Positions 8,671-15,713 of a stretch of 64,000 nt of DNA are shown here, piece by piece. The first letter of the stretch is position 1. Every line of letters starts with the position of its first letter. The stretch is from Paenibacillus riograndensis SBR5 (GTDB lineage Bacteria > Bacillota > Bacilli > Paenibacillales > Paenibacillaceae), in the NCBI RefSeq assembly GCF_000981585.1, contig NZ_LN831776.1, positions 6,493,187 to 6,557,186 on the forward strand. Reading direction: 5' to 3'. Below the pieces are notes generated by a model. The model saw only the letters and a program-made list of their open reading frames with translations, searched no databases and was not told where the DNA came from. The translations under genes were made by a program, and so were the position numbers.

Positions 8671-9299
8671 GACTCCATCCCCCTTAATTTCTCCTGGACT
8701 TTATGCCTCGCGCGGTGCAGCCTGGATTTGACGGTTCCCGGAGAGAGCCCGGTCAGTCCCGCGATTTCCTGAATGGACAGCTCTGCCTTCAAATCCAACA
8801 CCAGCACTTCGCGGAACTTGTCAGGAAGCTGCAGGATGATGCTCCAAATCTCGTCTGTCCGGCAGTTGCCGAGATACTCCATCTCCGCAGAGCGGGCTGT
8901 ACCCGGAAGTTCATCAGGCCAGCTGTTCCTGACAGGTTCATTATTACGGATGGCCTGTACACCACCCCAGAATCCCGACCGGAAGAACCGCGACTTGCGG
9001 TAAGAGAATACGGTATTCCTGGCAATGGTGAACAGCCATGCCTTAAAGGAAGAGGAGCCCCGGTAGGTTCCGATCCGGTAAAAGCATTTAATAAACACCT
9101 CCTGTGCCAGGTCATCCGCGATATCGGCGCTTTTGGTGAGATAGTAGATATAATGCCATACATCATTTCCGTAAAAGCCCATGATCTGCCTAAGCTGTTC
9201 TTCGCTCATGGCCGCCGCATGCGCCAGGTCCTGCAGTTCGGTTCCCCATCCCAGTTCCAAAATCTTCACCTCACTGTATATGACCTCAACTCTGTCCAT
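8667..9299 (-). CDS. ECF-type RNA polymerase sigma factor
   Basis: 210-aa ECF sigma factor from the start MDRVEVIYSEVK. Region 2 (DLAQEVFIKCFYRIGTYRG, then FKAWLFTIARNTV) and region 4 (LSIQEIAGLTGLSPGTVKSR) are clear, with only a short linker between, as expected for sigma-70 family group 4. The frame stays open a further 61 codons upstream, but that stretch covers a promoter and an intrinsic terminator, so I reject the longer start. The gene overlaps the membrane anti-sigma gene by 4 bp. Its regulon is unknown; autoregulation is common in this group but I cannot identify a matching promoter. Confidence 0.9.
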   Translation of the reverse strand: MDRVEVIYSEVKILELGWGTELQDLAHAAAMSEEQLRQIMGFYGNDVWHYIYYLTKSADIADDLAQEVFIKCFYRIGTYRGSSSFKAWLFTIARNTVFSYRKSRFFRSGFWGGVQAIRNNEPVRNSWPDELPGTARSAEMEYLGNCRTDEIWSIILQLPDKFREVLVLDLKAELSIQEIAGLTGLSPGTVKSRLHRARHKVQEKLRGMES

Positions 9300-9316
9300 G
9301 CGGTTCCCGGAATCGC

Positions 9317-9346
9317 AAAAAAAAGCAGAGGGCCCGTTCCCTCTGC
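9317..9346 (-). terminator. intrinsic terminator in the leader of the ECF sigma gene
   Basis: Perfect 8-bp stem GCAGAGGG/CCCTCTGC with a 6-nt loop, followed on the minus strand by eight Ts. It lies 18 bp upstream of the sigma start codon and downstream of a sigma-A-like promoter. It can be either the end of the amidohydrolase transcript or an attenuator of the sigma operon. Confidence 0.85.
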
Positions 9347-9410
9347 TAGTTACAATCGTTAGTTGATATCCTGTGTTGCATTCCCGTGATCTGAAAATTT
9401 CCACCTGCAA

Positions 9411-9440
9411 ATTATAACGGCAGCCTTGCAAGTAGGTCAA
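9411..9440 (-). promoter_or_regulatory. sigma-A-like promoter upstream of the ECF sigma gene
   Basis: On the minus strand TTGACC, 18 bp, TATAAT. The predicted start near 9404 gives a leader of about 105 nt that includes the terminator at 9317-9346. Confidence 0.55.
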
Positions 9441-9489
9441 TGCCATGAGTAAGCGGGGTGCGCATCCGCCGCCTCCATGCAATCAATGA

Positions 9490-10827
9490 TCAGGCAAGCG
9501 GGGTCTGCGCCAGCAGCCTTTTAATGGAGCGGTTGGCTTCATGCAGCACTGTGTCCTTGTCTACCGTCTTCAGCAGCCCTTTATCCATGAGAATTTCACC
9601 GTCGGCGATCGTTGTTTCCACGTCGGCCCGGGTTGCCGAATAGACAATGCGGGAGATCGGATCTACATCGAAGGATGGGAAGGTATGGAAGTTGTAGAGA
9701 TTCAGGATAGCCAGGTCTGCTTTTTTGCCAACCTCTATGCTGCCGATCTGATCCTCCATACCCACAGCCTTGGCTCCGCCGATGGTCGCCATCCGGAAGA
9801 CACTTCTTGCATCCATCGTGGTCGGCCCATGCTGCGGCTTCTGAATCATGGCGGCCAGCCGCATTTCATTGAACATATCCAGGTTGTTGTTGCACGGCGC
9901 CCCGTCTGCGCCCAGGCTGAGATGTATGTGGTCATGGAGCATACCCGGTGTATTTGCGATACCGGAAGCCAGCTTCAGATTGGAGCCCGGGCAATGGCTG
10001 ACATGAACCCCGCGGTCACGCAGGATACGCCGTTCCTCATCATCCAGCCAGACGCAATGCGCCAGAATCAGGCGTTCGTTCGCCAGCCCCAGATGATCCA
10101 GATAGACAATGTTCCGCATCCCGGTCATAGCCTGAACGATCTCAATTTCCCCCAGGTTCTCGGAAGCATGGGTATGTACCCTGACTCCGTAGCGCTCCGA
10201 CAGGTCACGCACCTCCCGCAGCAGCGGCTCCGTGCAGGAGATTACAAAACGCGGCGAAAACGCATATTGAATCCGGCCGTTTCCATACCCGTTCCATTTT
10301 TCCAGCAGGTCCACGCTCTCCTGGAGCGAAGCTGCTGTCTCCTCCTGCAGAGCCGCAGGCGCATCCGCATTCTTCTGGTCCATCATCACCTTGCCGGACA
10401 AAGCGCGGATACCGCTCTTGGCGAGCGCCTGAAACGCAAAATCCGTATGATGCACTGTCTCCATATCCACAATTGTCGTGGTACCGCTGGAAATCAGCTC
10501 GCCGATACCCAGCATAGCGGAATAATACAGCGACTCCTCGTCATGTGCCGCTTCAAGCGGCCAAATCCGCTTGCGCAGCCAGTCCATCAGCTCCAGGTCA
10601 TCCCCCTTGCCCCGGAACAGCGTCTGGCAGAGATGAATATGAGTCTGCACAAAACCGGGAATGACAGTACGGTTCCTGGCATCGATCACCCGCTCATCCC
10701 CCTGCGCAACGAGGCCGCTGCCGATCTCGGCAATCAGGTTGTCCCTGATACGGATATCGCCATAGATGATTTCCTCCTGCTTGTTCATTGTGATAATCTC
10801 TGCGTTCCGGATCAGGATATTTTCCAT
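9490..10827 (-). CDS. amidohydrolase family purine-type deaminase (5'-deoxyadenosine deaminase-like)
   Basis: 445-aa metal-dependent amidohydrolase of the cytosine/adenosine deaminase-like subgroup (MtaD/DadD/SsnA relatives). Metal ligands appear as THIHL near residue 58, HTHASEN near 205, LAHCVWLD near 235 and GADGAPCNNNLDMF near 290. The last motif resembles 5'-deoxyadenosine deaminases. The gene is preceded by a guanine-type riboswitch, so the true substrate may be a guanine-related base or nucleoside. I place the start at 10827, where GGGGG lies nine bases upstream; ATGs at 10833 and 10872 are less well placed. Monocistronic as far as visible. Confidence 0.85.
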   Translation of the reverse strand: MENILIRNAEIITMNKQEEIIYGDIRIRDNLIAEIGSGLVAQGDERVIDARNRTVIPGFVQTHIHLCQTLFRGKGDDLELMDWLRKRIWPLEAAHDEESLYYSAMLGIGELISSGTTTIVDMETVHHTDFAFQALAKSGIRALSGKVMMDQKNADAPAALQEETAASLQESVDLLEKWNGYGNGRIQYAFSPRFVISCTEPLLREVRDLSERYGVRVHTHASENLGEIEIVQAMTGMRNIVYLDHLGLANERLILAHCVWLDDEERRILRDRGVHVSHCPGSNLKLASGIANTPGMLHDHIHLSLGADGAPCNNNLDMFNEMRLAAMIQKPQHGPTTMDARSVFRMATIGGAKAVGMEDQIGSIEVGKKADLAILNLYNFHTFPSFDVDPISRIVYSATRADVETTIADGEILMDKGLLKTVDKDTVLHEANRSIKRLLAQTPLA

Positions 10828-10883
10828 CTTCATCGTCCCCCTTGTCTTGTGCATCCATAACCGCCTTAACACAAAAAGGCCAC

Positions 10884-10906
10884 AAAAATATGCCTGGGCA
10901 TATTTT
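10884..10906 (-). terminator. riboswitch expression-platform terminator
   Basis: Perfect 10-bp stem AAAATATGCC/GGCATATTTT with a 2-nt loop and a T run on the minus strand. Its 5' arm shares the AAAA of the aptamer P1 stem, so folding of the aptamer and terminator are linked. Confidence 0.85.
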
Positions 10907-10970
10907 CGTAGCCAGAAATTTACGGTTCCCGGTAGAGACCCTTAAACCAATTATTAAGGATATACGAAAA
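10903..10970 (-). promoter_or_regulatory. purine riboswitch aptamer, guanine type
   Basis: On the minus strand the RNA has an 8-bp P1 (UUUUCGUA/UACGAAAA) and a P2 stem CCUUAA/UUAAGG whose loop keeps the conserved GG. The J2/3 segment GUCUCUACC and the L3 loop ACCGUAAAU are present. J3/1 reads C-U-A, so the base at the specificity position (C74 in xpt numbering) is C, which selects guanine or hypoxanthine rather than adenine. A terminator follows directly, giving the usual ligand-induced OFF layout for the amidohydrolase gene. Confidence 0.9.
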
Positions 10971-11004
10971 AAAGGATTATTCAATTGCTTACTGAATAAC
11001 CCTA

Positions 11005-11034
11005 TCATAAACGAATGACAAGTTACATGTCAAT
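11005..11034 (-). promoter_or_regulatory. sigma-A promoter driving the riboswitch transcript
   Basis: Perfect TTGACA, about 18 bp, TATGAT on the minus strand. The transcript would start within the GGGTTATTC that forms the 5' arm of a hairpin preceding the aptamer. Confidence 0.65.
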
Positions 11035-11179
11035 AAAAGTTATATAAAATAACATATTTATTATTTCAAATATATTTCGATAAAAAACAACGCTTTTCGC
11101 CGAATGAATGTCATGTTTCATTACAATATATCATTTAGCAAGCATCCTCTGTTATCTCATAAGGGACCCCCGTTAACGG

Positions 11180-11725
11180 TTAACTGGCTTGTCCATTGTT
11201 TCCGCCGGCTGTGAGCACTTTCTCGAAAACCGAAAAGTTCGCTGTGCGTCCGGGAAAATCCACTACACCTCTGTATTCATATCCCAGCGAGGGATATAGT
11301 GCCAGCGCTCTTGCATTTTTGGCGTAGGTATCCAGCCGGATACTGGTATAGCCGCGGCTCCGGGCATGTTCTTCGGCAAAAGCAATCAGCTTGCGCGCAA
11401 TCCCTTTGCCCTGCACTTCAGGATGAACGGCCAGCCGGTGCATCATAAGATGCGGCCCCTGCCCCTCTGCCCAGTCAATGGCATCGTACTGCTCCGCCTG
11501 TTCCTCATCCAGCACAATAATACCGGCGATAGCTCCCTGCTCTTCGTAGGCATACAACGTGCCATTATCCACATCCTCCGAGATGACCTCCTGGTTCGGG
11601 TAGCTCTCATTCCACTGGTCGCTTCCGCCGGCCTGCATGACCTGTACACATTTGGCAATCAGCTCCATGATCGCGCCAATTTCATCTCTACGGGCATTAC
11701 GTATCTTATCTCCACTCATGGACAT
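11180..11725 (-). CDS. GNAT family N-acetyltransferase
   Basis: 181-aa acetyltransferase. The acetyl-CoA signature is MMHRLAVHPEVQGKGIARKL near residues 94-113 (Q/R-x-x-G-x-G/A pattern as Q-G-K-G-I-A), followed by the typical ARALALYPSLGYEYRG near residues 138-153. Substrate unknown. It is a single gene between the spore-protein cluster and the riboswitch-controlled deaminase. The last four codons encode NGQAS. Confidence 0.85.
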   Translation of the reverse strand: MSMSGDKIRNARRDEIGAIMELIAKCVQVMQAGGSDQWNESYPNQEVISEDVDNGTLYAYEEQGAIAGIIVLDEEQAEQYDAIDWAEGQGPHLMMHRLAVHPEVQGKGIARKLIAFAEEHARSRGYTSIRLDTYAKNARALALYPSLGYEYRGVVDFPGRTANFSVFEKVLTAGGNNGQAS

Positions 11726-11821
11726 CCCTGCTTCCTATCGACATTTGAACCTGGTAGAGATTCTGTTAAGAAGTCTACCATATCCGGGAGCGGTACCGAT
11801 AGTGTGGAAGCATCCGTGCCA

Positions 11822-11871
11822 AAGCTCTATAAAGGCGGTGTGCGGTAAACGGCATGCCACCTCTATAGAGC
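11822..11871 (-). terminator. long imperfect hairpin after the Arg-rich gene
   Basis: Arms starting GCTCTATA and ending TATAGAGC pair over about 19 imperfect base pairs around a TAAA loop. There is no real T run on the minus strand, so it may act as a 3' stabiliser or weak terminator of the four-gene small-protein operon. A second shorter hairpin (GGTAGA/TCTACC) lies at 11755-11781. Confidence 0.5.
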
Positions 11872-11897
11872 AACCTTATCCTATGGCTCCGGGCATC

Positions 11898-12350
11898 TCA
11901 GCCCAGCTCCAGCTTATGCCCGTCCTCGAAGCCCTTGGCGAAACCCGCGTCGAACCCCACGTTGTATGCTTCGGTGTAGCCCTGCTGAAAGGCGTCTCCC
12001 GGCGGCGTTTCCGGAGGGACGCCCAGATCCGGGGGGAGCTGCACCACCTGTGCAACGGGCGGAACCTCAACCGCCGCTACTACTTCAATCGGCGGTTGAA
12101 CTACCTGCACCGGCGGTTGAACTACCTGCACCGGCGGTTGAATGACCTGCACTCTGCGGACAAGCCGGCGGCGAAGTCTTCTTTTTCTCCGCGGCAGGAG
12201 GCCTCTCTTGGTCTTGCCGGTACGGAGCGCCAATCCCCTGCCCGTTTTGCGTGAAGGCCCTTTGCGGATTCTGGCTTTGCGCGACAGCAGCAATGTACGT
12301 CTGCGGGTTCTGCTGCCTAAGCTTACCTTTCCCAGCTTCTTTTTCTTCAT
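11898..12350 (-). CDS. Arg/Lys-rich protein with Pro-Val repeats, probable spore-surface component
   Basis: 150-aa protein. The start MKKKKLGKVS is supported by AGGAGGAGGAGAAGG just upstream and by an ATGA overlap with the preceding gene. Residues 1-68 are extremely basic (runs such as RRKRRLRRRLVRR). Residues 70-95 carry a heptad-like repeat VQVVQPP encoded by 21-bp DNA repeats. The acidic-aromatic tail has GYTEAYNVGFDAGFAKG, which recalls the GYxxGY motif at the N-termini of the two CgeB-like enzymes. I recognise no named domain. A role as a coat or crust scaffold is inferred from composition and neighbours. Confidence 0.7.
   Translation of the reverse strand: MKKKKLGKVSLGSRTRRRTLLLSRKARIRKGPSRKTGRGLALRTGKTKRGLLPRRKRRLRRRLVRRVQVIQPPVQVVQPPVQVVQPPIEVVAAVEVPPVAQVVQLPPDLGVPPETPPGDAFQQGYTEAYNVGFDAGFAKGFEDGHKLELG
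12077..12150. repeat. 21-bp in-frame tandem repeat
   Basis: About three and a half copies of a 21-bp unit (CCTGCACCGGCGGTTGAACTA-type on the plus strand, quoted here by position and core CACCGGCGGTTGAA) encode the VQVVQPP repeats of the Arg-rich protein. Confidence 0.8.
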
Positions 12351-12658
12351 CCTTCTCCTCCTCCTGAACTCCAAGTACTTCTTGCGGTACCGCCTGCGCA
12401 AGCCGGACTCAGCCATGGCGCAGCAGGATTTCCCCGTTTCGGCTGATGCAGCGAAATACCGGACATCATCCGGCACATCGAGCTCTGATATTGGCTTAGA
12501 ATCCGGATATTGTCGCTCAGCTTGCGGGCTGTCAGCTCCGATTGCCCCGTAACCTCGGCGATACTCTCCAAGATGGCCGCAAGCGCAGCCTGGCTGCGGG
12601 CAATGGAGCGGATCATCTCCAGCTTGACGGCGTGTTCAGAGAGCAGCCCGCCGCTCAT
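12347..12658 (-). CDS. short helical protein C of sporulation cluster
   Basis: 103-aa protein of unknown function. Residues 1-60 are strongly helical and contain SQAALAAILESIAEVTG, which matches a motif in the two upstream genes (h-A-x-I-L-E/D). The C-terminal third is Gly/Ser/Pro-rich and low in complexity. It overlaps both neighbours by ATGA (12655-12658 and 12347-12350), so its translation is coupled on both sides. The final codons (SGGGEG) double as the Shine-Dalgarno region of the next gene, which could by itself explain the odd glycine-rich tail. Spore role is inferred from context. Confidence 0.7.
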   Translation of the reverse strand: MSGGLLSEHAVKLEMIRSIARSQAALAAILESIAEVTGQSELTARKLSDNIRILSQYQSSMCRMMSGISLHQPKRGNPAAPWLSPACAGGTARSTWSSGGGEG

Positions 12659-12993
12659 TTGCTGTCTTCCCCGAAGTCGAAGCCCTCGCCGGACATGCCG
12701 CCAAAGCCTTCTCCGCCTTCTTCACCGCTGCCCAGCACCGCTTTTAAATTGCTGTACAACCCATTTTCCAGCTTGGTCAGCCCTTCGACCATTTCCACGA
12801 TCACTTCGTGAATGGAGATGGGTCCCTTAAGCTGCTCTTCATGGGAGTCGAACGCTTTAGCGTGGATATGATGCTGTGTCCACTGCTTCACTTTTTCCGC
12901 TTCCACCGCCTTGGCCTCAAGAATCATTGCGATGTTCCACTGGATAGTAGCGGACGACTCCAGCATTTGCAGATAAGCCTTTTCTCTGCTCAT
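12655..12993 (-). CDS. short helical protein B of sporulation cluster
   Basis: 112-aa protein without a recognised domain. The N-terminal two thirds are helical (ATIQWNIAMILEAKAVEAEK, then SIHEVIVEMVEGLTKLENGL). The tail is Gly/Glu/Phe-rich (GEEGGEGFGGMSGEGFDFG). The IAMILEAKAVEA segment aligns with MARILDAERHVA of the upstream protein and LAAILESIAEVT of the downstream one, suggesting old duplication. It starts 24 bp after the first gene of the cluster and overlaps the next by 4 bp. Confidence 0.7.
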   Translation of the reverse strand: MSREKAYLQMLESSATIQWNIAMILEAKAVEAEKVKQWTQHHIHAKAFDSHEEQLKGPISIHEVIVEMVEGLTKLENGLYSNLKAVLGSGEEGGEGFGGMSGEGFDFGEDSK

Positions 12994-13017
12994 CTTCCAC
13001 CTCCTGCTCTGTAAGCG

Positions 13018-13326
13018 CTACTCTTCTTCCTGGCCGTTCAATTCCTTGATAACCCTGCCCACCCCTTCAGCCATTGCCTCTTCCAGATCAGCAATCGCGT
13101 TAAGGTAGGCAATAATATTTTTGTTGACCTGACCCGTGCTTTCCACCAGCCCGCTGAATCCGCCAAAATCAGGCTCTACATCCGGCAGATCATGGACAAT
13201 TTGCGACATACGGACGGCTACGTGGCGTTCGGCGTCGAGAATCCGTGCCATCTGTTCGTGCGTATGGGCCATGTGCTGCAGGACTTTCGTTATTTTATTC
13301 TGCACCTTCATGTCTCCTTTGCTCAA
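13018..13326 (-). CDS. short helical protein A, first gene of sporulation cluster
   Basis: 102-aa all-helical, acidic protein of unknown function. The start MSKGDMKVQNKI follows AAAGGAGAC. It has the shared motif HEQMARILDAERHVAVRM near residue 25 and a central FGGFSGLVESTGQ linker, then a second helix pair ending in ELNGQEEE. A sigma-K-like promoter (AC-N17-CATATGCTG) lies just upstream, which would place this and the three following genes in late mother-cell expression. No database-level identification was possible. Confidence 0.7.
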   Translation of the reverse strand: MSKGDMKVQNKITKVLQHMAHTHEQMARILDAERHVAVRMSQIVHDLPDVEPDFGGFSGLVESTGQVNKNIIAYLNAIADLEEAMAEGVGRVIKELNGQEEE

Positions 13327-13337
13327 ACGCCCTGCTA

Positions 13338-13365
13338 CAGCATATGCGGCAGAAGCCCTAGCGGT
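13338..13365 (-). promoter_or_regulatory. candidate sigma-K promoter for the small-protein operon
   Basis: On the minus strand AC, 17 bp, CATATGCTG, compared with the sigma-K pattern AC-N16/17-CATANNNTA (only the last base differs). It lies 12 bp before the first start codon of the four-gene cluster, which leaves a very short leader, so the assignment is tentative. The rest of the gap from 13366 to 13648 shows no gene. Confidence 0.35.
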
Positions 13366-13648
13366 GCTGGGCTTTACAGGAAGTTGCGGAGTGGCAGCGG
13401 GTTAAATTGCAGTTCCAAAGCAATAGCCTAGCCCGACTCGGCCAAACCTCACTGCAAGATGTCACGTACTGGAATAAACTTATATCAGGGATGCGCTGAG
13501 CAGCAATTAAACCGTATGTAATGCAACGGGAGAGGGAGGCTATGAAGGATTGACAAGGTGAAGATGCCGAGATTATGCTGGGGATGGATTTGTACTTTTT
13601 TTCCATTTTAATACTTGAAGCCGGTACTATCGGATTGGGGGCACTCTA

Positions 13649-14185
13649 TTGAAACTCAAGAGCACCCGCCTGGATCTGCGGCCTTTAACACTGGCCCAGC
13701 TATCCTTGGCGGGATTGAATTATGCCGGACTGGAGCGGGATTTTGGCTTGAACATCAGTGGAACTGTACTGGATGATGAAATGCTGTATGCCATGCAGGT
13801 CAGACACTCCAAAGTGCTTCAGGACCCGCTCAACTACCCATGGCTGACCAACTGGGCGGTCATTCAGCGGGAAGAACAGCGGCTAATCGGCTTCATCATC
13901 CTCAAGGGCCGCCCGAATGATCAGGGCGAGGTTATCGTAGGTTACACAATCAATGAAGGCCACCGCCGACAAGGATATGCTACAGAGGCATTGCAATGCA
14001 TCTGCGGCTGGATTTTCAGCGATCCGCAGGCGCTCTGGGTCATCGCCGATACCGAAAAAGACAATGCCGCCTCGCACAAAGTCCTTAAACACCTCGGCGC
14101 ACAAAAGCACCGGGAGGCCGGAGAGCTGATCTGGTGGCGGATTGCCCGGCCGGACAGCCAGACTCCGGCAGGAACCGTGGTCTGA
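13649..14185 (+). CDS. GNAT acetyltransferase, RimJ/RimL-like
   Basis: 178-aa acetyltransferase with a TTG start behind GGGGGCACTC. The acetyl-CoA loop is VGYTINEGHRRQGYATEAL near residues 98-116 and the following segment is VIADTEKDNAASHKVLKHLG, both typical of the RimJ/RimL type that modifies ribosomal or other alpha-amino groups. The substrate is unknown. It is a single plus-strand gene inside an otherwise minus-strand stretch and is followed by a dense repeat region. Confidence 0.8.
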   Translation: MKLKSTRLDLRPLTLAQLSLAGLNYAGLERDFGLNISGTVLDDEMLYAMQVRHSKVLQDPLNYPWLTNWAVIQREEQRLIGFIILKGRPNDQGEVIVGYTINEGHRRQGYATEALQCICGWIFSDPQALWVIADTEKDNAASHKVLKHLGAQKHREAGELIWWRIARPDSQTPAGTVV

Positions 14186-14261
14186 TACGCGCTGCGCCAG
14201 CTGCAATGGTGAACCGCAGGCAAGTGAGGTGCAAATCAGGCGCACCGTTGTTGAGGGGCGC

Positions 14262-14348
14262 GCGGGGCGGGGGAAACAACGGTAGTTTTGCCGTTGGTGA
14301 GGGGCCGCGGGCGCGGGGCGGGGGAAACAACGGCAGTTTTACCGTTGT
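14262..14348. repeat. two-copy 51-bp repeat with CAACGG hairpins
   Basis: The segment GGGAAACAACGG with the hairpin CAACGGnAGTTTTnCCGTTG recurs exactly 51 bp apart (hairpins at 14278-14297 and 14329-14348), embedded in GC-rich GCGGGGCGGG sequence. A third hairpin of the same type lies at 14866-14886. Confidence 0.85.
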
Positions 14349-14364
14349 TGAGGGGCCGCTGGGT

Positions 14365-14556
14365 GATCAGAGGTATTTTTACCTCTCATTTCGCCAACTA
14401 AGCCATTTACCACTGGATCAAAGGTATTTTTACCTCTCATTATCCCAATTAACCCATTTACCACCAAATCAGAGGTATTTTTACCTCTCATTTTCCCAAA
14501 TAGCCCATTTACCACCGGATCAGAGGTATTTTTACCTCTCATTTTCCCAACTATAT
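14365..14556. repeat. 51-bp tandem repeat, four units with AGAGGTA hairpins
   Basis: Unit starts at 14365, 14416, 14467 and 14518, an exact 51-bp period. Each has the stem AGAGGTA/TACCTCT around Ts and a conserved CCATTTACCAC segment. A stray copy lies near 14773-14800. Between 14557 and 14770 I see no gene; the whole gap 14186-14920 is non-coding repeat-type sequence. Confidence 0.9.
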
Positions 14557-14920
14557 AGAGTGAACTTAAGATATTTCCATAAGGGACTTCGTCGGGACTA
14601 CGGGGAATGTTTGGAACTTCCGGCCGCCGCCCATCTGCAGATTTCTTGATTGTTACCGCTGTTCGCGGTGGAAATCCGCAGACAAAGGCGGACGCATTCG
14701 CTCCGTAAGTATCCAAACCTCCCCTCCATCCCTTTTGTTACTTTTTCAAGTTCGCTTTATATAGCCATCTTTACCACTAGATCGAAGGTATTTTCACCTC
14801 TCGATTCATCCAATAATCTGTTTACGGGATGGCCGGATTCCACCTCAAGCGTATGCCGGGTGAAACAACGGCACTTTTGCCGTTGTTAAGAGACCGCTGA
14901 TGGCGCTCACGCTGCAGACC

Positions 14921-14951
14921 AAAAAACACGCGCCTCACGGCAGCGTGTTTT
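14921..14951 (-). terminator. terminator overlapping the end of the rmlA-like gene
   Basis: Stem CACGC/GCGTG with flanking A and T runs; read on the minus strand it ends in TTTTTT. Its 5' arm is inside the last codons of the nucleotidyltransferase gene. Confidence 0.75.
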
Positions 14952-15666
14952 TCAGCTTTTCTCCGGCTTCGTACAGGGATTGGAATGTTCCGGCGTCGCT
15001 CCACCATTCCTTGAGCACATCATAGCTAAGCCTGCGGTTAGAGGCGTAAATGTTGTTCACGTCAGTGATCTCAAGCTCGCCTCTTTGGGAAGGAGATACG
15101 CGCCGGATAATATCGAATACAGCCTCATCGTACATATAAATGCCGGTTACGCAATATTTTGTCTTCGGATGCTCAGGCTTCTCTTCGATATAGGCAATCA
15201 AGCCGGTATCCTGACTGTCGAACACGGGAACACCATATCTCCGCGCATCTTCCACCGGTTTCAGCAAGACTTTGGCTGTCCCCGGAGGCTGCTGCAGATA
15301 CTTTTTCACATAAGGCTCCAGATCATCCATAAAAAGATTGTCACCAAGCAATACGACAAACCGCTCACCCGGGAGAATGAACCCTTTTGCCAGCTCCAGC
15401 GCTTCCGCAATGCCTCCGGCGGCCTCCTGAATTTTGTAAGTCAGAGAAACGCCAAACTCTGCCCCGCTGCCTAAAAAATCCGTATACTGCCCCGCGGACT
15501 GCTTGCTGATGACCAGGAGAATATCGGTTATACCCCCCCGGCGCAACCGGTCTATACCGTAACACACCATAGGATATTTGCCGACCGGAAGCAAATGTTT
15601 GTTCATAAGCCGGGTCAGCGGATATAGTCTTGATCCTGTTCCGCCCGCCAGTATGACTCCTTTCAC
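14935..15666 (-). CDS. sugar-1-phosphate nucleotidyltransferase, RmlA-like
   Basis: 243-aa enzyme that would join a sugar 1-phosphate to dTTP (or another NTP), giving an activated sugar for the glycosyltransferases encoded upstream in the operon. The N-terminal GVILAGGTGSRLYPLTRLMNK motif is complete. LLGDNLFMDDL (metal/NTP site), VEDARRYGVPVF and IEEKPEHPKTKYCVTGIY follow in the order seen in glucose-1-phosphate thymidylyltransferases. It has the short length of the non-allosteric RmlA type. rmlB, C and D are not in this window, so the final sugar is uncertain. It starts 47 bp after the GT2 gene. Confidence 0.85.
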   Translation of the reverse strand: MKGVILAGGTGSRLYPLTRLMNKHLLPVGKYPMVCYGIDRLRRGGITDILLVISKQSAGQYTDFLGSGAEFGVSLTYKIQEAAGGIAEALELAKGFILPGERFVVLLGDNLFMDDLEPYVKKYLQQPPGTAKVLLKPVEDARRYGVPVFDSQDTGLIAYIEEKPEHPKTKYCVTGIYMYDEAVFDIIRRVSPSQRGELEITDVNNIYASNRRLSYDVLKEWWSDAGTFQSLYEAGEKLKNTLP

Positions 15667-15713
15667 TTACTTTCCTCCTTTTTATCTGTGTCTTAAGCCT
15701 TTGGGTCAACGTT

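Noticed and set aside
9299..9482. Longer N-terminus for the ECF sigma factor
   Set aside because: The extension would be translated through a promoter and a perfect intrinsic terminator and has no similarity to sigma factors.
9541..10860. Plus-strand open frame of 439 codons opposite the amidohydrolase
   Set aside because: High-GC antisense shadow; the minus-strand protein has full metal-site motifs and a riboswitch-controlled start.
14262..14556. CRISPR-like regular array
   Set aside because: There are no unique spacers: the whole 51-bp unit is conserved, each unit has a hairpin, and no cas genes are present.
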